Below are positions 22,953 to 35,600 of a stretch of 64,000 nucleotides of DNA, one piece after another. Under the pieces are notes generated by a model that was not told the DNA's origin, did no database searches, and saw only the letters and a list, made by a program, of their open reading frames with translations. The position numbers were made by a program, and so were the translations under genes. Origin of the DNA: Golubevia sp. BC0850 (taxonomy: Eukaryota; Basidiomycota; Exobasidiomycetes; Golubeviales; Golubeviaceae); contig JAAVVG010000026.1 in the NCBI GenBank assembly GCA_012976225.1, positions 275,991-339,990 of the forward strand, written 5' to 3'. The number at the start of each line of letters is the position of its first letter. Position 1 is the first letter of the stretch.

Positions 22953-23795
22953 TGAAGGGAAGTTTTTGCTGAAGTCCTTGAAGTTGGATGAAAGGTCGAA
23001 GAGAGGGTAGAGAAAGTGAAGAGGAGAGGGAAAGAAGGGGGTAAGGACAGGAGACGAGAAGGAGAAGAAAGATAGGTAGAGGAAGACAAAGTATCCAAAA
23101 AGGAGTTCCCTTTTTTTCCCTACTTATATAGGATGATTGAAGGTAGATACCTGCAGCTTTCAAAGGTGTTCGGGGTTGGACCTGAGTAGATCTCTCTTTC
23201 GGGTTTGGATTTTTTTTGGTTCATCCCACCCAAACGCAGGTGGCAACCTCACCCCAAAAAAGAGGGAGTAAAGTTGATACCGAACGCCAAAGAGGTATTT
23301 CAAACCCAGTCCAGATTTGGCAGGAGGGAAGCAGCAGTGGCGAGGCATGGGCTTCGGCGATACCAAAGACCCTCTTCGAGCTCTGCTCCATGACAAAGAT
23401 CAGTCCATAAAGGAACTTGCGGTCGCGAGAAGACCAGCTTTTCTGGACTCAGCAAATCTTGAAAGAAATTTCGTTTCCATTGTGAAAAGGGAAAGGGAGT
23501 TCTTTGTGGGGGAAGGGAAGGGCTGACGCCGACCGACTTTATAACTCAGCCAGATCTCTGATCGAGCTCTCTTTCTGAAGATCACCGTGATCGCCAACTC
23601 CCAGAAAAAATGTCAAAAATGGAATTCTCTGTACAAAGAAGCTGTAACGGAAACAAGAGGGGAAGTTGGTGAAGCTGAAGGTAGATGAAAGATCAATGTG
23701 GGGTAACATTTCGAGAAAACTGAATAGAGAGAAAGGAACTCAAATTCGAAGTTGAAGATCCATGGTAGCAGTGGATGCATTCCATCTGAATGCCA
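22953..23795. other. Intergenic region between oxidase start and VMA13 stop
   Basis: The left part is the oxidase promoter, with a CT-rich leader on the minus strand. No convincing gene is present. Frames on both strands between 23160 and 23600 overlap one another and match no family. Confidence 0.5.
23124..23130 (-). promoter_or_regulatory. TATA box of the secreted oxidase gene
   Basis: On the minus strand the sequence reads TATATAA, about 172 bp upstream of the oxidase start codon at 22952. A CT-rich leader lies between them. Confidence 0.5.
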
Positions 23796-26582
23796 CTACG
23801 ACTTTCTCCAACTACCAGATACGAGTCTGCTGACAGTTCCCAAAGCACGATACTTGACTTCTCCATCTGAATGAGACATCAAAGCCATGACACGGACCTT
23901 TGCACCAAGTTCGTCGATGCGCCTGAAAAAGAGAAGTCGAAGGAGAATTGGAGGAGTGGGTGCAGATCAGGGGGAAACAAGGGAGAGCGGAGAGGGGACG
24001 GGGTAGGAAAAGTTGGTGATCAGCGAACAACGTCCATTCTTCACCGCATTCGATTTGCACTCCCTTGAGCACATCTCGAAGTCATATCAGAGCATCTGAT
24101 TTTTCATCGTACGATAGCCTTCATCTCCTTTTGAAGAAACGACGAGCTGACATCTGAAAGAGTCGAAGCCTTTCAGCACTGGAAACGTTTCTACTCACTT
24201 CTTGGATGGTTCATTGAACTGGACCAACTTTCCAATATCATGACAAGCGATAGCCAGAGTTTGAGGACTTGAATTCTCGTCGCTCAGAATCTGAACCAAA
24301 AGCTTCAATTGCTCACCTCCTTCTTCAGTCGAGAATTTGGCAGCGTTCTCTTTCCAGAAGTCATCCAATTCGTGAGCTGGGTTTGACCATGTTAGCTGAC
24401 CTCCTTTGAGCTCTGAAACGTATTCGTCGTAAGTGCTGTTAGGGGTAAGAAAAGATGTCAACTTTGAGTTTTACTTCCACATTCTCTCAGCAGTCGACAA
24501 CTTCTTTACTCACCTCATACCCTTCAACTTATCACTCAACACTTCTTTCACCAATTGAAGATCCTCATCGATCTCCTCGTCACTCCATTTACGAGCAGAG
24601 AGACTTTCCACCAAAGGCAGGACTTTGGCTCCAAGCATCGGCGGAGCGTTAGCTTCTGGTGCTTTGACCAAAGAGTTCTGAGAACAATTCAGAGAGAAGC
24701 GGTAGTCGCGTTAGCTCGGAGCCTGTGGTAAGAAGCTAAACTACTGAATCAGAAACCATTCGACTCACTCTGAAAGTGGCAGCGACCACTCTGACCACCT
24801 TTTCCTTGACAGCAGAGCGAGCAATGTCAGATAGAAGCGGGATGATTCCGAATTTACTTTTGAGATTAAGTAGCAGAGGATAAGAAGACAAGAGACGATA
24901 GCGGAAAGGGAAGAAGGGGGACAGGAGAAAGGAGTGAGTAAATCAATTAGTCTAGGTGGCTGAACAACAAATGCACAAGTAATGACCATTGCTGCTTGCT
25001 CTTTGTTTCTCCGATATAGAAGCAGGAAAGTAAGAAGAGCTAAAGCTCCGAAGAGCTGCCATCAAGCTTGTCCTCCCCTCAACCTACCCCTTTCCCATCC
25101 TTATCTACTTGCACCTCCTTCGCCACCCCTGTCGACTCTCCATTCTTCTTATCCACATCTGCAAGACTCTCCCTATTGCGAACTCACGTATTCAACTCAG
25201 CAGCGATTTCCTCATTAAAAGTCAAAAGCCACAAGCAAAAAATACACTGATACTGCATTTGAGGACCTGCCAACCCTTGAATTCCAGGGGTACGATTTCC
25301 ACTTGAACCACCCGGTGGAGCCAAAGCATTGCCATTTCCATTCGAAGAACCACTAGAAGAAGTGGCAGTAGTGGCCCCGTTGCGAGGAGTATTGGCACCA
25401 GAATTGACTGCAGAACTATTCTTACTCGTAAACGCACTTGAACTAGAATTCTGAAGACCAATTCTCAAGATTGAGATCAGACCTCCGATTAAACCTTGAC
25501 CAGCTCCAGATTCAGTTTCGGAATCTCCCTCTGAAGGTTGGATAGTTCCCATCTTCTTTAAATCATCTTTCCAAACTTCGGTTCTATATTCTTGAGTTCT
25601 TAATAAAGCTTCTAATAATTGGATTCCAATGTCTGGACCGTTACCTTCTGCATAACCACTTGGTGATGGATCAGAAGCAGCGACCAAAGAAATGGAAGAA
25701 GATAAGAAACTTAGGAGTTTAGATAGAACTGCAGGTGGAGAAGAAATGATTGAGGAGGAAATCTTGGAGGAAGTGGAAGGTGAAACTAAAAGGAGAGTTA
25801 AGAATTGTGCTGATTTCATTTGAACGAAAGGGTCTGAAGTCTCCAAGAGCCTGAAGGAAGGGGAAGAGGAGGAGGGATCAGAACAGGGAAGTACGAGGTA
25901 GTTGCTCAAGTCTGAACTTACTTGATGAAAGGAGCATAAGGCCAAATTTCATTTGATTCATCTAATTCAGATGGCTTGTTTGAGGAATCGTCATTCTTGA
26001 AGAGTTGAACTCTATCGTCCCTTCCATCTAGCATGTCTCCTACTAATACCAAGATCTGCTGAAGGGTATCAGTACGAGACAACTTTGACAGAAGACGTAG
26101 ATATAGAGTAGCATAAGAAGCTCCTTCCTGTTGTAGTAAAGTAAGAGAATGAGGGAATATGGAATGGTTAGATGCAGATAGGAGGCAACGTGGGTCGTAG
26201 GGGGGTAGGTAATCTGTCCTCCTATTTGACCTGCTATCTCTCTAGAGTGAATCCATTCTATATCATGCTACCTATCTCTTGTTTCCCCCTTTTGCATCTG
26301 ATCATTGAGTATCAAACCAAACACGAGACTAACCTGATCTATGATTTGATCCACTTTGCTCTTTGGTTGTCTATCAACTTTTTTGATCATCTTCAATTCT
26401 TCTGCTGAAACCAAGTCAGCTCTATGATAACCTTCCCATGGAATTGGTTTGGCTCTAGTTCGATTGGTCAAATCATCTAACCAAGAATTTGAAACCAGAA
26501 CTAAAGGTGGAGCTGGTACCTTGTCGTTGTTGCCTGAAACTGAAACTTGAGATGGAGTAGCCTCTGCGTTTGAGGCTGCCAT
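23796..26582 (-). CDS. VMA13: V-type proton ATPase subunit H
   Basis: The exons are 26582-26334, 26127-25922, 25850-25188, 24856-24769, 24677-24514, 24435-24199 and 23922-23796, giving 577 residues. Subunit H is the regulatory V1 subunit that enables ATP hydrolysis in the assembled vacuolar pump and silences free V1. Conserved features are NSWLDDLTNRTRAKPIPWEG near the N-terminus, QMQYQ...FCLWLLTFNEEIA, IIPLLSDIARSAVKEKVVRV and ATFR|NSLVKAP. The C-terminal domain follows with LTWSNPAHELDDFWKENAA, CHDIGKLVQ and LGAKVRVMALMSHSDGEVKYRAL. Length exceeds the ~440-480 usual because of a ~60-residue Ser/Asn/Gly/Thr insert at residues ~284-345, between the helical domains. The start codon is 235 bp from that of the divergent neighbour. 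Confidence 0.94.
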
Positions 26583-26817
26583 GACTAAAGGCTATTAATT
26601 GTTTGAATAGAATTAGATGAAACGAAAAGTAGAGAGAAGAGAAGAAGGATACAGATGGGAATGCGGGAATGTGTTGTGTGCGAAGATCAAGTCCCCCTGA
26701 CTTCGCAAGAGAGCCTGGCTGTGGGCGTTGTGCTAGATCTGCTAACAAGAACTGCACATCCCCTACTGCATCTTTGATCGCATCACCAAGGAAGCTACCT
26801 CAATCACCAGCTTCAAG

Positions 26818-29800
26818 ATGACGTTGATGGAAGGAGATGAGATGCAAAGCCTTTGGTCTTTGGTGGCAGACCTTTCGAATCAACTTTCTTCAAATCGTCA
26901 ACTCTGCGAGAACCTACAAGCTCAAGCCCAGGAATTAAAGGTGAGGATAGAATGATTAGATACAGCTTTGGTTTGGCAAGAATGGACTCCCTTTCTCTTC
27001 TATCTTCTCTTTAGTTGATCGAATTGAAGATACAACATCTACCATGCTTCACTCTGTATCCAATCTGATCATCTAACAGCTGACCCTTTCCAACTGACTC
27101 TTCCAACTCTTAACTCCCGACCAAACAGGGTCATGCTCATCACAATACCACAGGATTCTCACTTCGTAGATTCAATGTAGACATCTCAAAAGAGAAGTTT
27201 GAATCAACTTTAGAAGCAACCAACGCTCAATTGGTCACAGAGAATCAGAATCTGGCTCACGAGAATAAGCAGTTGAATGCCTTGTTGAAGGAGTACGAGA
27301 ACACTTTAGAAACTGTAATGGGAAAGTTCAGGAGCTTCTCTGTGAGTACCAAAAAGTTCAAAGAGAGGGGCAGGAGCTTGCGATGGGGCTTCAAGTGGAA
27401 GAGAGGGGAAGGAGGAAGGAAGGGAGGAGCAGGGTAAAGGAGGATCATTCAGCAGATCATTCGCTAGAAGGAGTCAAATCAAGTACTCTTTCTATCTGAT
27501 GGATTTATTGAAAAGGACTGAGAGCTGTTCAGATGGGCCGAGTTGAGTTTGAAGGGAAGGATTGGGTGGAGATGGCCCAAACCCCTCGATTAGAGGCTGA
27601 AGAAGTTAGATATCTTCGCTCTTCTACTATCGAAGACCACTGTTTTTATTTACGGCTCCAGAACAAGTGCAAAATTGAATGCTGCAAGAAGCGAGTGGTT
27701 TCACTGACTCCCTCTCTCCTCCCTCTTAACTCCTGATCTTCCTGCCCCTGCAGCATGCCACTCAATCTCACACTCTCGCTCTCACATCTCACTACGACTC
27801 TCTACTCTCCTCCAATTCACACGCCGCCGCCTCTTCCTCCCTTCACGCATCTACAGCTCTTTCAAGCACCCTATCTCACCTCGGTAGTCTGATCAGGAGT
27901 GCGCTGAGAGATGCTCAAGGAGAAGGAGAGTCAGACGACGAGGAAGAAGACGGTCTTGTAACAGGTCAAGAGGATGACGAAGCAGAAGAGGAGGAAGAAG
28001 ATGAAATGATCAGAGATCCATTCCAAGAAGAAGGTTACCGAGTTGGATCCCCTTCAGGAATTGGACCTTCACCTAAGAAGAAGAAATCGAAAAGATCAAA
28101 GGTGTCTCAACAACAACAATACAAGGCTTATGGATCATCTTTCAATGCCAACCCAAAATGGTATGGAACTGGAGGTTATACTGGAAAGAATGGAGATCCA
28201 GAATCTAAGAAGAGTGAAGAAGCAATGGAAAGGTTTACAGAGCTGGAAAGAGTTGAAAGTGAAAATGAGTTTTTAAGGAAGCTATTAGAGATCAAAGAAG
28301 AGAACGAAAGACAGGTTGATATCGCAAGAGATTTGATGAGTAAAGGGATCATGTCTCATACTACTTCTGTAGTCTCTCCAAGTTTGTCTTTAGGAAGTCC
28401 AAGGATCAGAAGTGGTGGGATTGGATCTAGAAACAATAGTTTGGGAAGTGGTGGTGAAAGTATAGGTGCAAGTGGTGGCGGAGCTTTAGGTCTAGCAGCT
28501 GGAACTCCTTCAACAGAAGCTACTTCTTCAATCGAATTGAATTTAATGTCTCCAACTTCTCATTTTCAAGCTCCTGCAACAAGTCCAAGAGCTACTCTAC
28601 CAACTGTTTCTTTGCCAAAACCTAGAAGTGGTTCAAGTTCTAGTTCAACTGGTTTATCTCCTGGAAGAAGATCTTCACTTTCTCCTACTAGTAGAAATGC
28701 TAATTCCAACCCTTTTATGACTATTGGAGGACCGACTAGTCCAACTAGTCTATTACCTCCTATGCCACCGAAACCTCCAGCTGTAGATGTAGATGCTGTC
28801 ATGAACGAACCTCCATCGTTACCAAGTGAGGAAGAAGAAAATGAGGATGACGACGCCGAACGGAAACCATTGGAGTTGGAGGCCAAAGACATCGTAGAGA
28901 TTAATCAAGCATCTCCATCCCTCAACAAATCAAATAGTCCTAGGAAAAACATCTACTCTGGAAGGAATAGCAATGGTAATAGACAACAAGAAGAAGGAGG
29001 AGTTGGAATGAAGAGATCTCAAGACGCAGTCAAATTCACAGACTATAACTCTGATGAGATTTCATCTGACAATCCATTCGATCTAAACGATTCCGCAGAT
29101 GAAATTCTACCTCCATCCTCTCCTTCTCTTAGATCTGGAGCTGAACTCATGGCTAGAGATGAAGATGTCAATTCTGAAATCGTTATGAATTCACCTTCTC
29201 AAAGAAATGGTGGATTACAATTAAGTGAAGATGAGAATGGAATCGAAGGTCTAGGATTAAGTTCACCTTCCCTTTCTCACAAAGAATTAGGTGGAGATGA
29301 AGATGGAAATGGTTTGGATCTCGGAATTCAGGATGTTAATGTTGAAGATGAAGATGAAGAAGAAGATTTAAAACAAATGGGTTTGGGATTCGATGAAAGA
29401 GATTCTAATTTACCTCCTCCACCTTTACCTTCTGGAACTAGTTCTCCACCTTTAATCACGGAAGAAGAAGCTATGAAAGTTGCTAGAGATCAACAAAATA
29501 GAAAGGGAGAGACTCATGAAGAAGATTCTAGATCTGAAGGTTCTTCTTCCTCTGATACCTCTGGAAACGACTCTGGTTCTAGTAGTACTACTTCGATCTC
29601 TTCTCCAGTTCTATTCCAAACAAATCAAACATTATCTGAGAACGTTAAGACGGAGTTTGAAAATGGAGATCAAATTCTTCAAAAGAGAGATGATTCAATT
29701 CCTTCAACTTCAAACCAAGCAGAACCTCAAGACAATCCACTTTCTAAAGATTTAGAACCCTTCAACAACGATTCTGAATCCTTCAATACCAATCCTACTT

Positions 29801-30015
29801 CAGGTCTACCTTCAGAAATGACTTCCACTTTAACTTCAACTTCGATTATGAACGATTTCGATCCAATTCCACTTTCTGCTGCTGCTTCTCCTCCGAAAGC
29901 TCCTAGTTCTGCTCCTTTGGAATTGGCAGAAGAAGATGAGGCTATGGATTTGACAGATCAAGTACAGGCGGCTTTAAAATTCGAAGATCGAGATGAGAAT
30001 CATTCGGAGAAGTAA
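26818..30015 (+). CDS. SIKE/FGFR1OP2-family coiled-coil protein, probable STRIPAK component
   Basis: The exons are 26818-26940, 27129-27341 and 27754-30015, giving 865 residues. Animal SIKE and FGFR1OP2 bind the STRIPAK phosphatase-kinase complex. The N-terminal ~290 residues carry the family signature: [19 protein letters not shown], then [19 protein letters not shown] and [17 protein letters not shown] running into [19 protein letters not shown] further helix reads [17 protein letters not shown]. The remaining ~575 residues are Ser/Pro/Asn/Glu-rich with acidic clusters and few hydrophobic residues, so probably disordered and phosphorylated. Animal members are only ~200 residues, so this tail is a large addition. 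Start choice rests on the first ATG ([10 protein letters not shown]) that leads into the conserved helix. Confidence 0.8.
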
Positions 30016-30459
30016 AAGAATGGAAAAAGAACAATTGAAGAAGATGTGTCTTGTTTGTATACCAGAATCATGAATCTGTACCTTATCTTTCTTCCTCTCT
30101 TTCTTCAAACGAACGAAATGAGAGATGGGAGTGACTGCTTAAGTGTGAAGGAAGGAACCAAGGCAGAGATGGAAAAAGCGAATAGGTGGAGACGAACTCT
30201 CAAAATGTGTTACAGTTGGGAGCTCAGAAGGAGACGGAAAGAGAGAAGCGTCTACTACACTTCTAAGATTCGTGCCTCAAGAATAAGGGAGATTCTCAGA
30301 CATGCTTTTCTGGCGCAAGGTTCACCGTTCACCGTTCACCGTTCACCTATATACGAACGACCACACTCGCGAATTGAAGAACGAAGACAGTATAGACGAA
30401 ACAGCTTGCCTTGCTCTTCCTCTCCCGTCTCACCCAAAGGATTGCAAGTGAATATCAAG
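30016..30459. other. Intergenic region and promoter of the prolyl hydroxylase-like gene
   Basis: This holds the 3' flank of the SIKE-type gene and, at its right end, a heptamer tandem repeat followed by a TATATA element. No gene is seen. Confidence 0.6.
30320..30347 (+). repeat. Four tandem GTTCACC heptamers in promoter
   Basis: Four perfect copies of the 7-bp unit GTTCACC run directly into CCTATATACG. The array begins 140 bp and the TATATA lies ~110 bp before the start codon at 30460. Perfect copies at this position suggest a cluster of transcription-factor sites or recent slippage. Confidence 0.75.
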
Positions 30460-31483
30460 ATGGCCAAATCAAAATCCAAAGCTTCGGCGACAACGACAAC
30501 CAACACAACGTCCAGCCCTCCTCCAAACTTAACTACGTCACTGCCGTCTCTGATTCTAACCTCAAAGGCTCTCGAGCCGACCACTTTAATCGAATCTCAA
30601 GTGACACTACTGCCGAATTTACTTTCAAAAAAAGAATGCAACTCCTTGATCGATCATTTCTCCTCATCAACCTATCAGCTAGTTCCATCTCCAGCTCCCA
30701 AGAAAGGTGAAGCTTTGAGAACCAATTCGAGAATCGGATTCCAGGACCCTGCATTCGCAAAGCGACTGTGGAACGAACTTGGAATGAAAGGGATCGTCGA
30801 AGGTTGGGAAAGCTTGGATGGGAAGGCGAAAGGAAAGGGAAAGAAACCTGTGGGTTTGAATGGGAACATTAGAATGTGAGTAATGGGTGGAGAAGCTAAG
30901 ACGACACGGTCGGAAGGGAGTGTTCAAGGCTGGAATAAATTTTCGAAAGTTTGGATACTCTTTGGTCAGATCAGGGAAAGAAGTGCCCTGGTTTCTTCCG
31001 AGGGAAGTTCATTTCTGAAGCCACCTTTCCTTTTGCCACTTCTCTCTCCCCTCTCTCCTTTGCACTTGACAGCTACCGATATTTAGAAAATGAAGTCTTT
31101 GGTCCTCACTATGATGAGAGTTCTCGCGATGAGTCAACTGGTCATTTCAGCGAGTGGACCTTACTGGTCTATCTGACGGGACAGGAAGATGGAGTTGAGG
31201 GAGGAGAGACCGCCTTCTATGAGAACCACTCTACAAAGAATGCTGCTATTTTAGCACCTTTGGAGAAAGGAATGGGACTCTTACACAGACATGGACAGGT
31301 AAGCTCAAGTGATGGATATCAATTGGTCCTTTAGGTACTTTCACTGACTCTTCTTTCCTCTCCTTGCCTCTTGCCTCTTCGCCTCTTTTTTCTCCCCTCT
31401 TCTAGGCTTGCATGCTCCATGAAGGTAGACCTCCGACAAAGGGTGTCAAGTGGATACTACGTTCAGATCTTCTTTTTGGATGA
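30460..31483 (+). CDS. Prolyl 4-hydroxylase-like 2-oxoglutarate/Fe(II) dioxygenase
   Basis: The exons are 30460-30875, 31073-31298 and 31406-31483, giving 239 residues. The fold uses iron and 2-oxoglutarate to hydroxylate a substrate residue. The N-terminal lead is Ser/Thr/Lys-rich (MAKSKSKAS). The catalytic domain has LRTNSRIGFQDPAFAKRLW, GLNGNIR|IYRYLENEVFG, and the first metal pair His-x-Asp in FGPHYDES. It continues with DGVEGGETAFY and the distal His in ACMLHEG, then a Lys/Arg for 2-oxoglutarate in TKGVKWILRSD. All metal ligands are present. No signal peptide is obvious, so it is likely cytosolic or nuclear; the substrate is unknown. The gene converges with the mitochondrial uL14 gene, 186 bp apart. 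Confidence 0.9.
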
Positions 31484-31669
31484 AATTCGATCTTCCTCAT
31501 TCCATTGTCCCATCTTGCTTTTCCCTTTGCAACGACTCAAACATAACTTGTACATTGTATCACCACCACAATCCAAAGAAGATCCACATCTTTCACAAAT
31601 GTAAACAGAAAACGATCTCAATCTATTAAGACTGACAATTAAAAATACAAAGAGATACCCTCTCCTCTC

Positions 31670-32561
31670 TCAAACCACCTTGGGAGCCAAACTAACAATC
31701 TTTCCCCAACCTTTATTCCTCAACTCCATCCCTACAACACCGTTGATTCTAGTTCCCAAAGGTTCTTTCCTGTTGTTAAGTAGAACACAAGCGTTGTCAT
31801 CGAATCTAACCACCCTTCCATCTGGTCTTTGAGTTTCCTTCTTCGTTCGTACTACTACTGCATGTCTGACATCTCCTCTACGAACTTTCTGTCCTCCGCC
31901 TCCTGTGGTGGGTGAAGTGTTGGAGATTGGTCGGGCTTTCTGAATGACTACTACTATTTCGTCGCCTGAGAGAGAGAGAGGGAGAGATGAAAAGGGTTAG
32001 ATGGGAAGGTCTGAGAACCTGGAGGGGATCTGAGTTTGAAATATTTATGTTTGAAATTCTTCAAAGAAAGCTCCAGAACAAACCAGCCTTGAAGAGCAAG
32101 AAGAGAGGGATCAAGAGAGAGGTTGCCTTTCTTCCTGTGCTTCCTCGATTCATCATCCCTCTTTCCGTCCATTTCACTGTAAGACCCTCTGCGAAGTCCA
32201 TGCTTTGAAAACAAAGATGCTTTCCGCTCGTTCCTCTAGGATCTCCAAGTAGAAGTAGAGGGGGAGAATAGAAGCTACATCTTTCTCCCAACCTCTTCAA
32301 AGCTGCTCACCTATCCTGGCCAGACCCCTCGACGTCGGATTCTTTAACACATTAACACATTCCGCCACTAATCCACCTGAGTTGTCGATGACCTGGTAGT
32401 AGAAAGAACAGGAGGTAGAGGAGGAGCAAGAATCAGAAGGAAGAAAAGTCGAGGTCGGCCACAGAAGACTCTGGCTATGGCTCTGTACTCGAAGGATTGT
32501 GAGTTGAGGAGATTCAATTACGATATTGACTTACAGCCATTGTAGCTTTTAAACCTAGCAT
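31670..32561 (-). CDS. Mitochondrial large-subunit ribosomal protein uL14
   Basis: The exons are 32561-32535 (27 nt), 32392-32311 and 31965-31670, giving 134 residues, the normal size for uL14. It lies at the subunit interface of the mitochondrial ribosome. [25 protein letters not shown] is the classic uL14 N-terminus and joins across intron 1. Then come [57 protein letters not shown] and a conserved end, [18 protein letters not shown]. The yeast orthologue is MRPL38. Its start codon is 120 bp from that of the divergent MATH-BTB gene, so the two must share a very short promoter. Confidence 0.94.
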
Positions 32562-32681
32562 GATAGAAGTAAATAGAATTTGAGAGAAGAGGATGATGAG
32601 ATTCGAGTCAAGCCTAAGTCGACGGCTCAAAATCAACGTTACTTCTCCATCTCAGCTTGCTTCAAGGATCATCACTCAATT

Positions 32682-35600
32682 ATGGCTTCTAACGTTAATC
32701 CAAAGCGTAAATCAAAGAATGATTCAAATCCTTCAGCTCTAGTCCCTTCAGAGACTCATTCAGGTAAGTCCAACTCACAAAGGCAGCTTCCTCAGCCTCA
32801 GCCTCATCCGGAGAGTGCCACCTCAACTGACCTTTCGATTCCTCCTTGCTCTCCTTGATCTCCCTGATCTCCTTTACGCACTTTTCAATCTCTAGTCTTA
32901 TTCGAATGGGTCAGTCTAGCAAGCTTAAATCATTGGAAAGAAGGGAGGAGATACACTGCTTCGTAGCAGCTTCATCTCTCTCTGACACCACTCTCTCATC
33001 CTCCCCTCTCGCAACCTGACAGCCTCTCACCGGGCTAAAGAGTATGTTCGAAAGCACTAAATCGGACACGAAAAGTAGAGTGGTCAAAAGCACTCCTTTT
33101 GGAGGTGGTAGATGGACTGTCTTGTTCTACGCTCAGAGTGGTACCGATCAGGTGAGTGGCAGTTGCGGAGAGATGGAGCTACAGATTTGAGACGGCATAA
33201 GATAGACTTTGGATCACACAACTAGTTCAAAGATCGCATTAGAATAGGACGAGTAGCAATCTCTTGTTGAGGGTCGGGTAGGAGCACCATGACACCATCC
33301 TTTCCTTCCCAGATCCCACTTACTGATCCACAATCTCATGCTCTCATTTTTTATCCTCTGTATTACAGTTCTGCTCCTTGTATTTAAATGCAGAGCCTCT
33401 TCAGAACGAGAGAAATCAGTCTTTGAATGCCAATTCTTGGATGCAAGCTTCAAAGTATGATTCCCAAGGGAAAGGTGAAATGGAAGACTCTTGGTCTAGA
33501 GAAGGAAATTACAGATTCACTTTCACTATTCAAACCCCGGATAAGAGCGTAGTCTTGGGAACGAAAGGTGAGAAGGAGACAATGAGAGCTCTCCAATCTG
33601 CTTTAGATTCGAGCTGAGCTCTTCAATCTGCTGACTTCTTGCGTTCTATTCCCTTTGAACAGAGGCCAACAATCACATGTTCTCCATGAAGACTTCAAAC
33701 TGGGGGTGAGTTATATCGTTTATAGCGCATGTATTCAGACTATCTCAACAATCGGCCAAACGCTAACCCCTCACGTTCTCTCTCCTTTCTGTTTGCAGAT
33801 GGGCTCAATTCGCGAAAAGAGATACGGTCTACTACGGAAATCATTTGGTCAAGAATGCCGATCAATTCATCATTACAGTCTCAATAACCGCCAGCGCTGA
33901 GAAGCCGCGTCTACAGAAACCCATCAGTCTCTCCGTACCTCCCCCTCTAGTGCAAGCCATGGGATCTCTTCTAGACGATCCAGATCACAGTGACGTAGTC
34001 TTTCATCTAGTCTCTCAACGTCGTCAACGCTCTCGTCGCTCCAAGAACGGATCTCTCAATTCACCTTCCGTCAAGAAGATCTACGCCATCAAGAAGATCC
34101 TTTCGTCGCGTTGCGAGTACTTCTCGGATATGTTCGAAGGTGGTTTTGCTGAAGCTGAATGCGCTGAGTACTCGGATGATGAACCTGAGATTTGGCAACC
34201 TGATTCACCTTCTAGAGATTCTGCAGCTCCAGTAGATTCAACTTCTAATCAACATCAAGACCCTTACGCAACTGACGAAGAGCATCCTCAACACGGTGAA
34301 GCCACTCAAGCTAACACTTCTAAGCAAGATCTGGAAGTTGATGAATTCTACTCGGACGAAGAGATGGAAGATGAAGCCTTCATTTTGGAGGATTCAGATG
34401 AAGAATTGGAGGGACCGACGAAGAAAGACAACATTTCTCCTGCTTTTGGATTCGGAAACAAAGGGAGATCTGGAAAGCAGACTAAGATGGGCTCTCGTGG
34501 GGCGAGTAACACTTTTGACTGGGGAAGTGAAGGAGAAGATCAAGAGGAAGAGGAGGAAGAGCAAGATGAGGATGAATTCGATGAGGTAGTAGGGGTTTCT
34601 AGACCTGGAGTCAATCCTTCAACTCCAAACAGAATAATTGGAGGAACCATCACTCCTGCTTCTACTTCAAATCTCGCATATGCTTCAACTTCTACAACTT
34701 TCAATCAAGAGAATCCAAATCTCGCAATTCAGAACCTTCAACAAGAGCTCAATCAGACTGGAGAGCTTCAAGTCCCTGCTTTTGGATCTTTGAGTGCTAT
34801 TGATCATCCTAACAATACTTTGATTCTCGTCGCTGGTGATGGATCAGCTCAAGCTCAAAATCAAGGTTCAACTTCAAATGGAGCTTCAAGTTCGACTCTT
34901 ATCAATCCTGAAATCCCAACTCAAAGTAACCTATCTCGTTCCAATTCCCATTCAAATCAAAATTCTGCTCTGTTGCCTACTCCTCTTCCAAACGCTTTGT
35001 ACACTTCCACAAGTCAAAACTTTTCGCATATCAAGATGAATCCTGCAAGTAACACTTCTACTCCGGTCAAGAACAAGCAATCAGCTCAGAGATCTAACAC
35101 GGTCTCGAATCCCGGTGCGAAGAGAGGTAGAGGGGAAGGAACTACTGGACGTGGCGGAGGAAGAAAACGTCGTAAAGTGGTGAGTTACGTCTCTAGAAGG
35201 ACATTTTTCGATTGCAGAAGCAAAGACGTATCCAATCGCTCGACCAATTATAGAAGCTACGAAATCTTAGTCTCTTTGATCGCGAAATCTAACTCTCGAT
35301 TCGCCTCCCCACTTCTAACAACCCACCCTTTCCTTCCCCCACCTCTCCGCTCCTCTTCCCTCTCCAGGTCATCCAAGACGCCGCGTACAACACCTACAAG
35401 GCTCTGCTTTACTACCTTTACACGGATACCATCACCTTCGCTCCTTTGACCTCGTCTTTCTTATCAGCGGATCCTACCACCAATGAGGGAGATTTGAGCG
35501 TGGAGAGTCATCATCGCTCTGCTGGTTTGAACGCTGAGAACTATCAAGAAGAAATGATCAAGGCTCACAAGAGGTGAGTACTCGTTTTGAATTTTCAGTC

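Noticed and set aside
32910-33022. Reading MATH exon 2 on through HWKEGRRYTAS
   Set aside because: That path hits a stop and needs out-of-phase joins; the 14-nt exon gives an exact MATH motif and consistent phase to the end.
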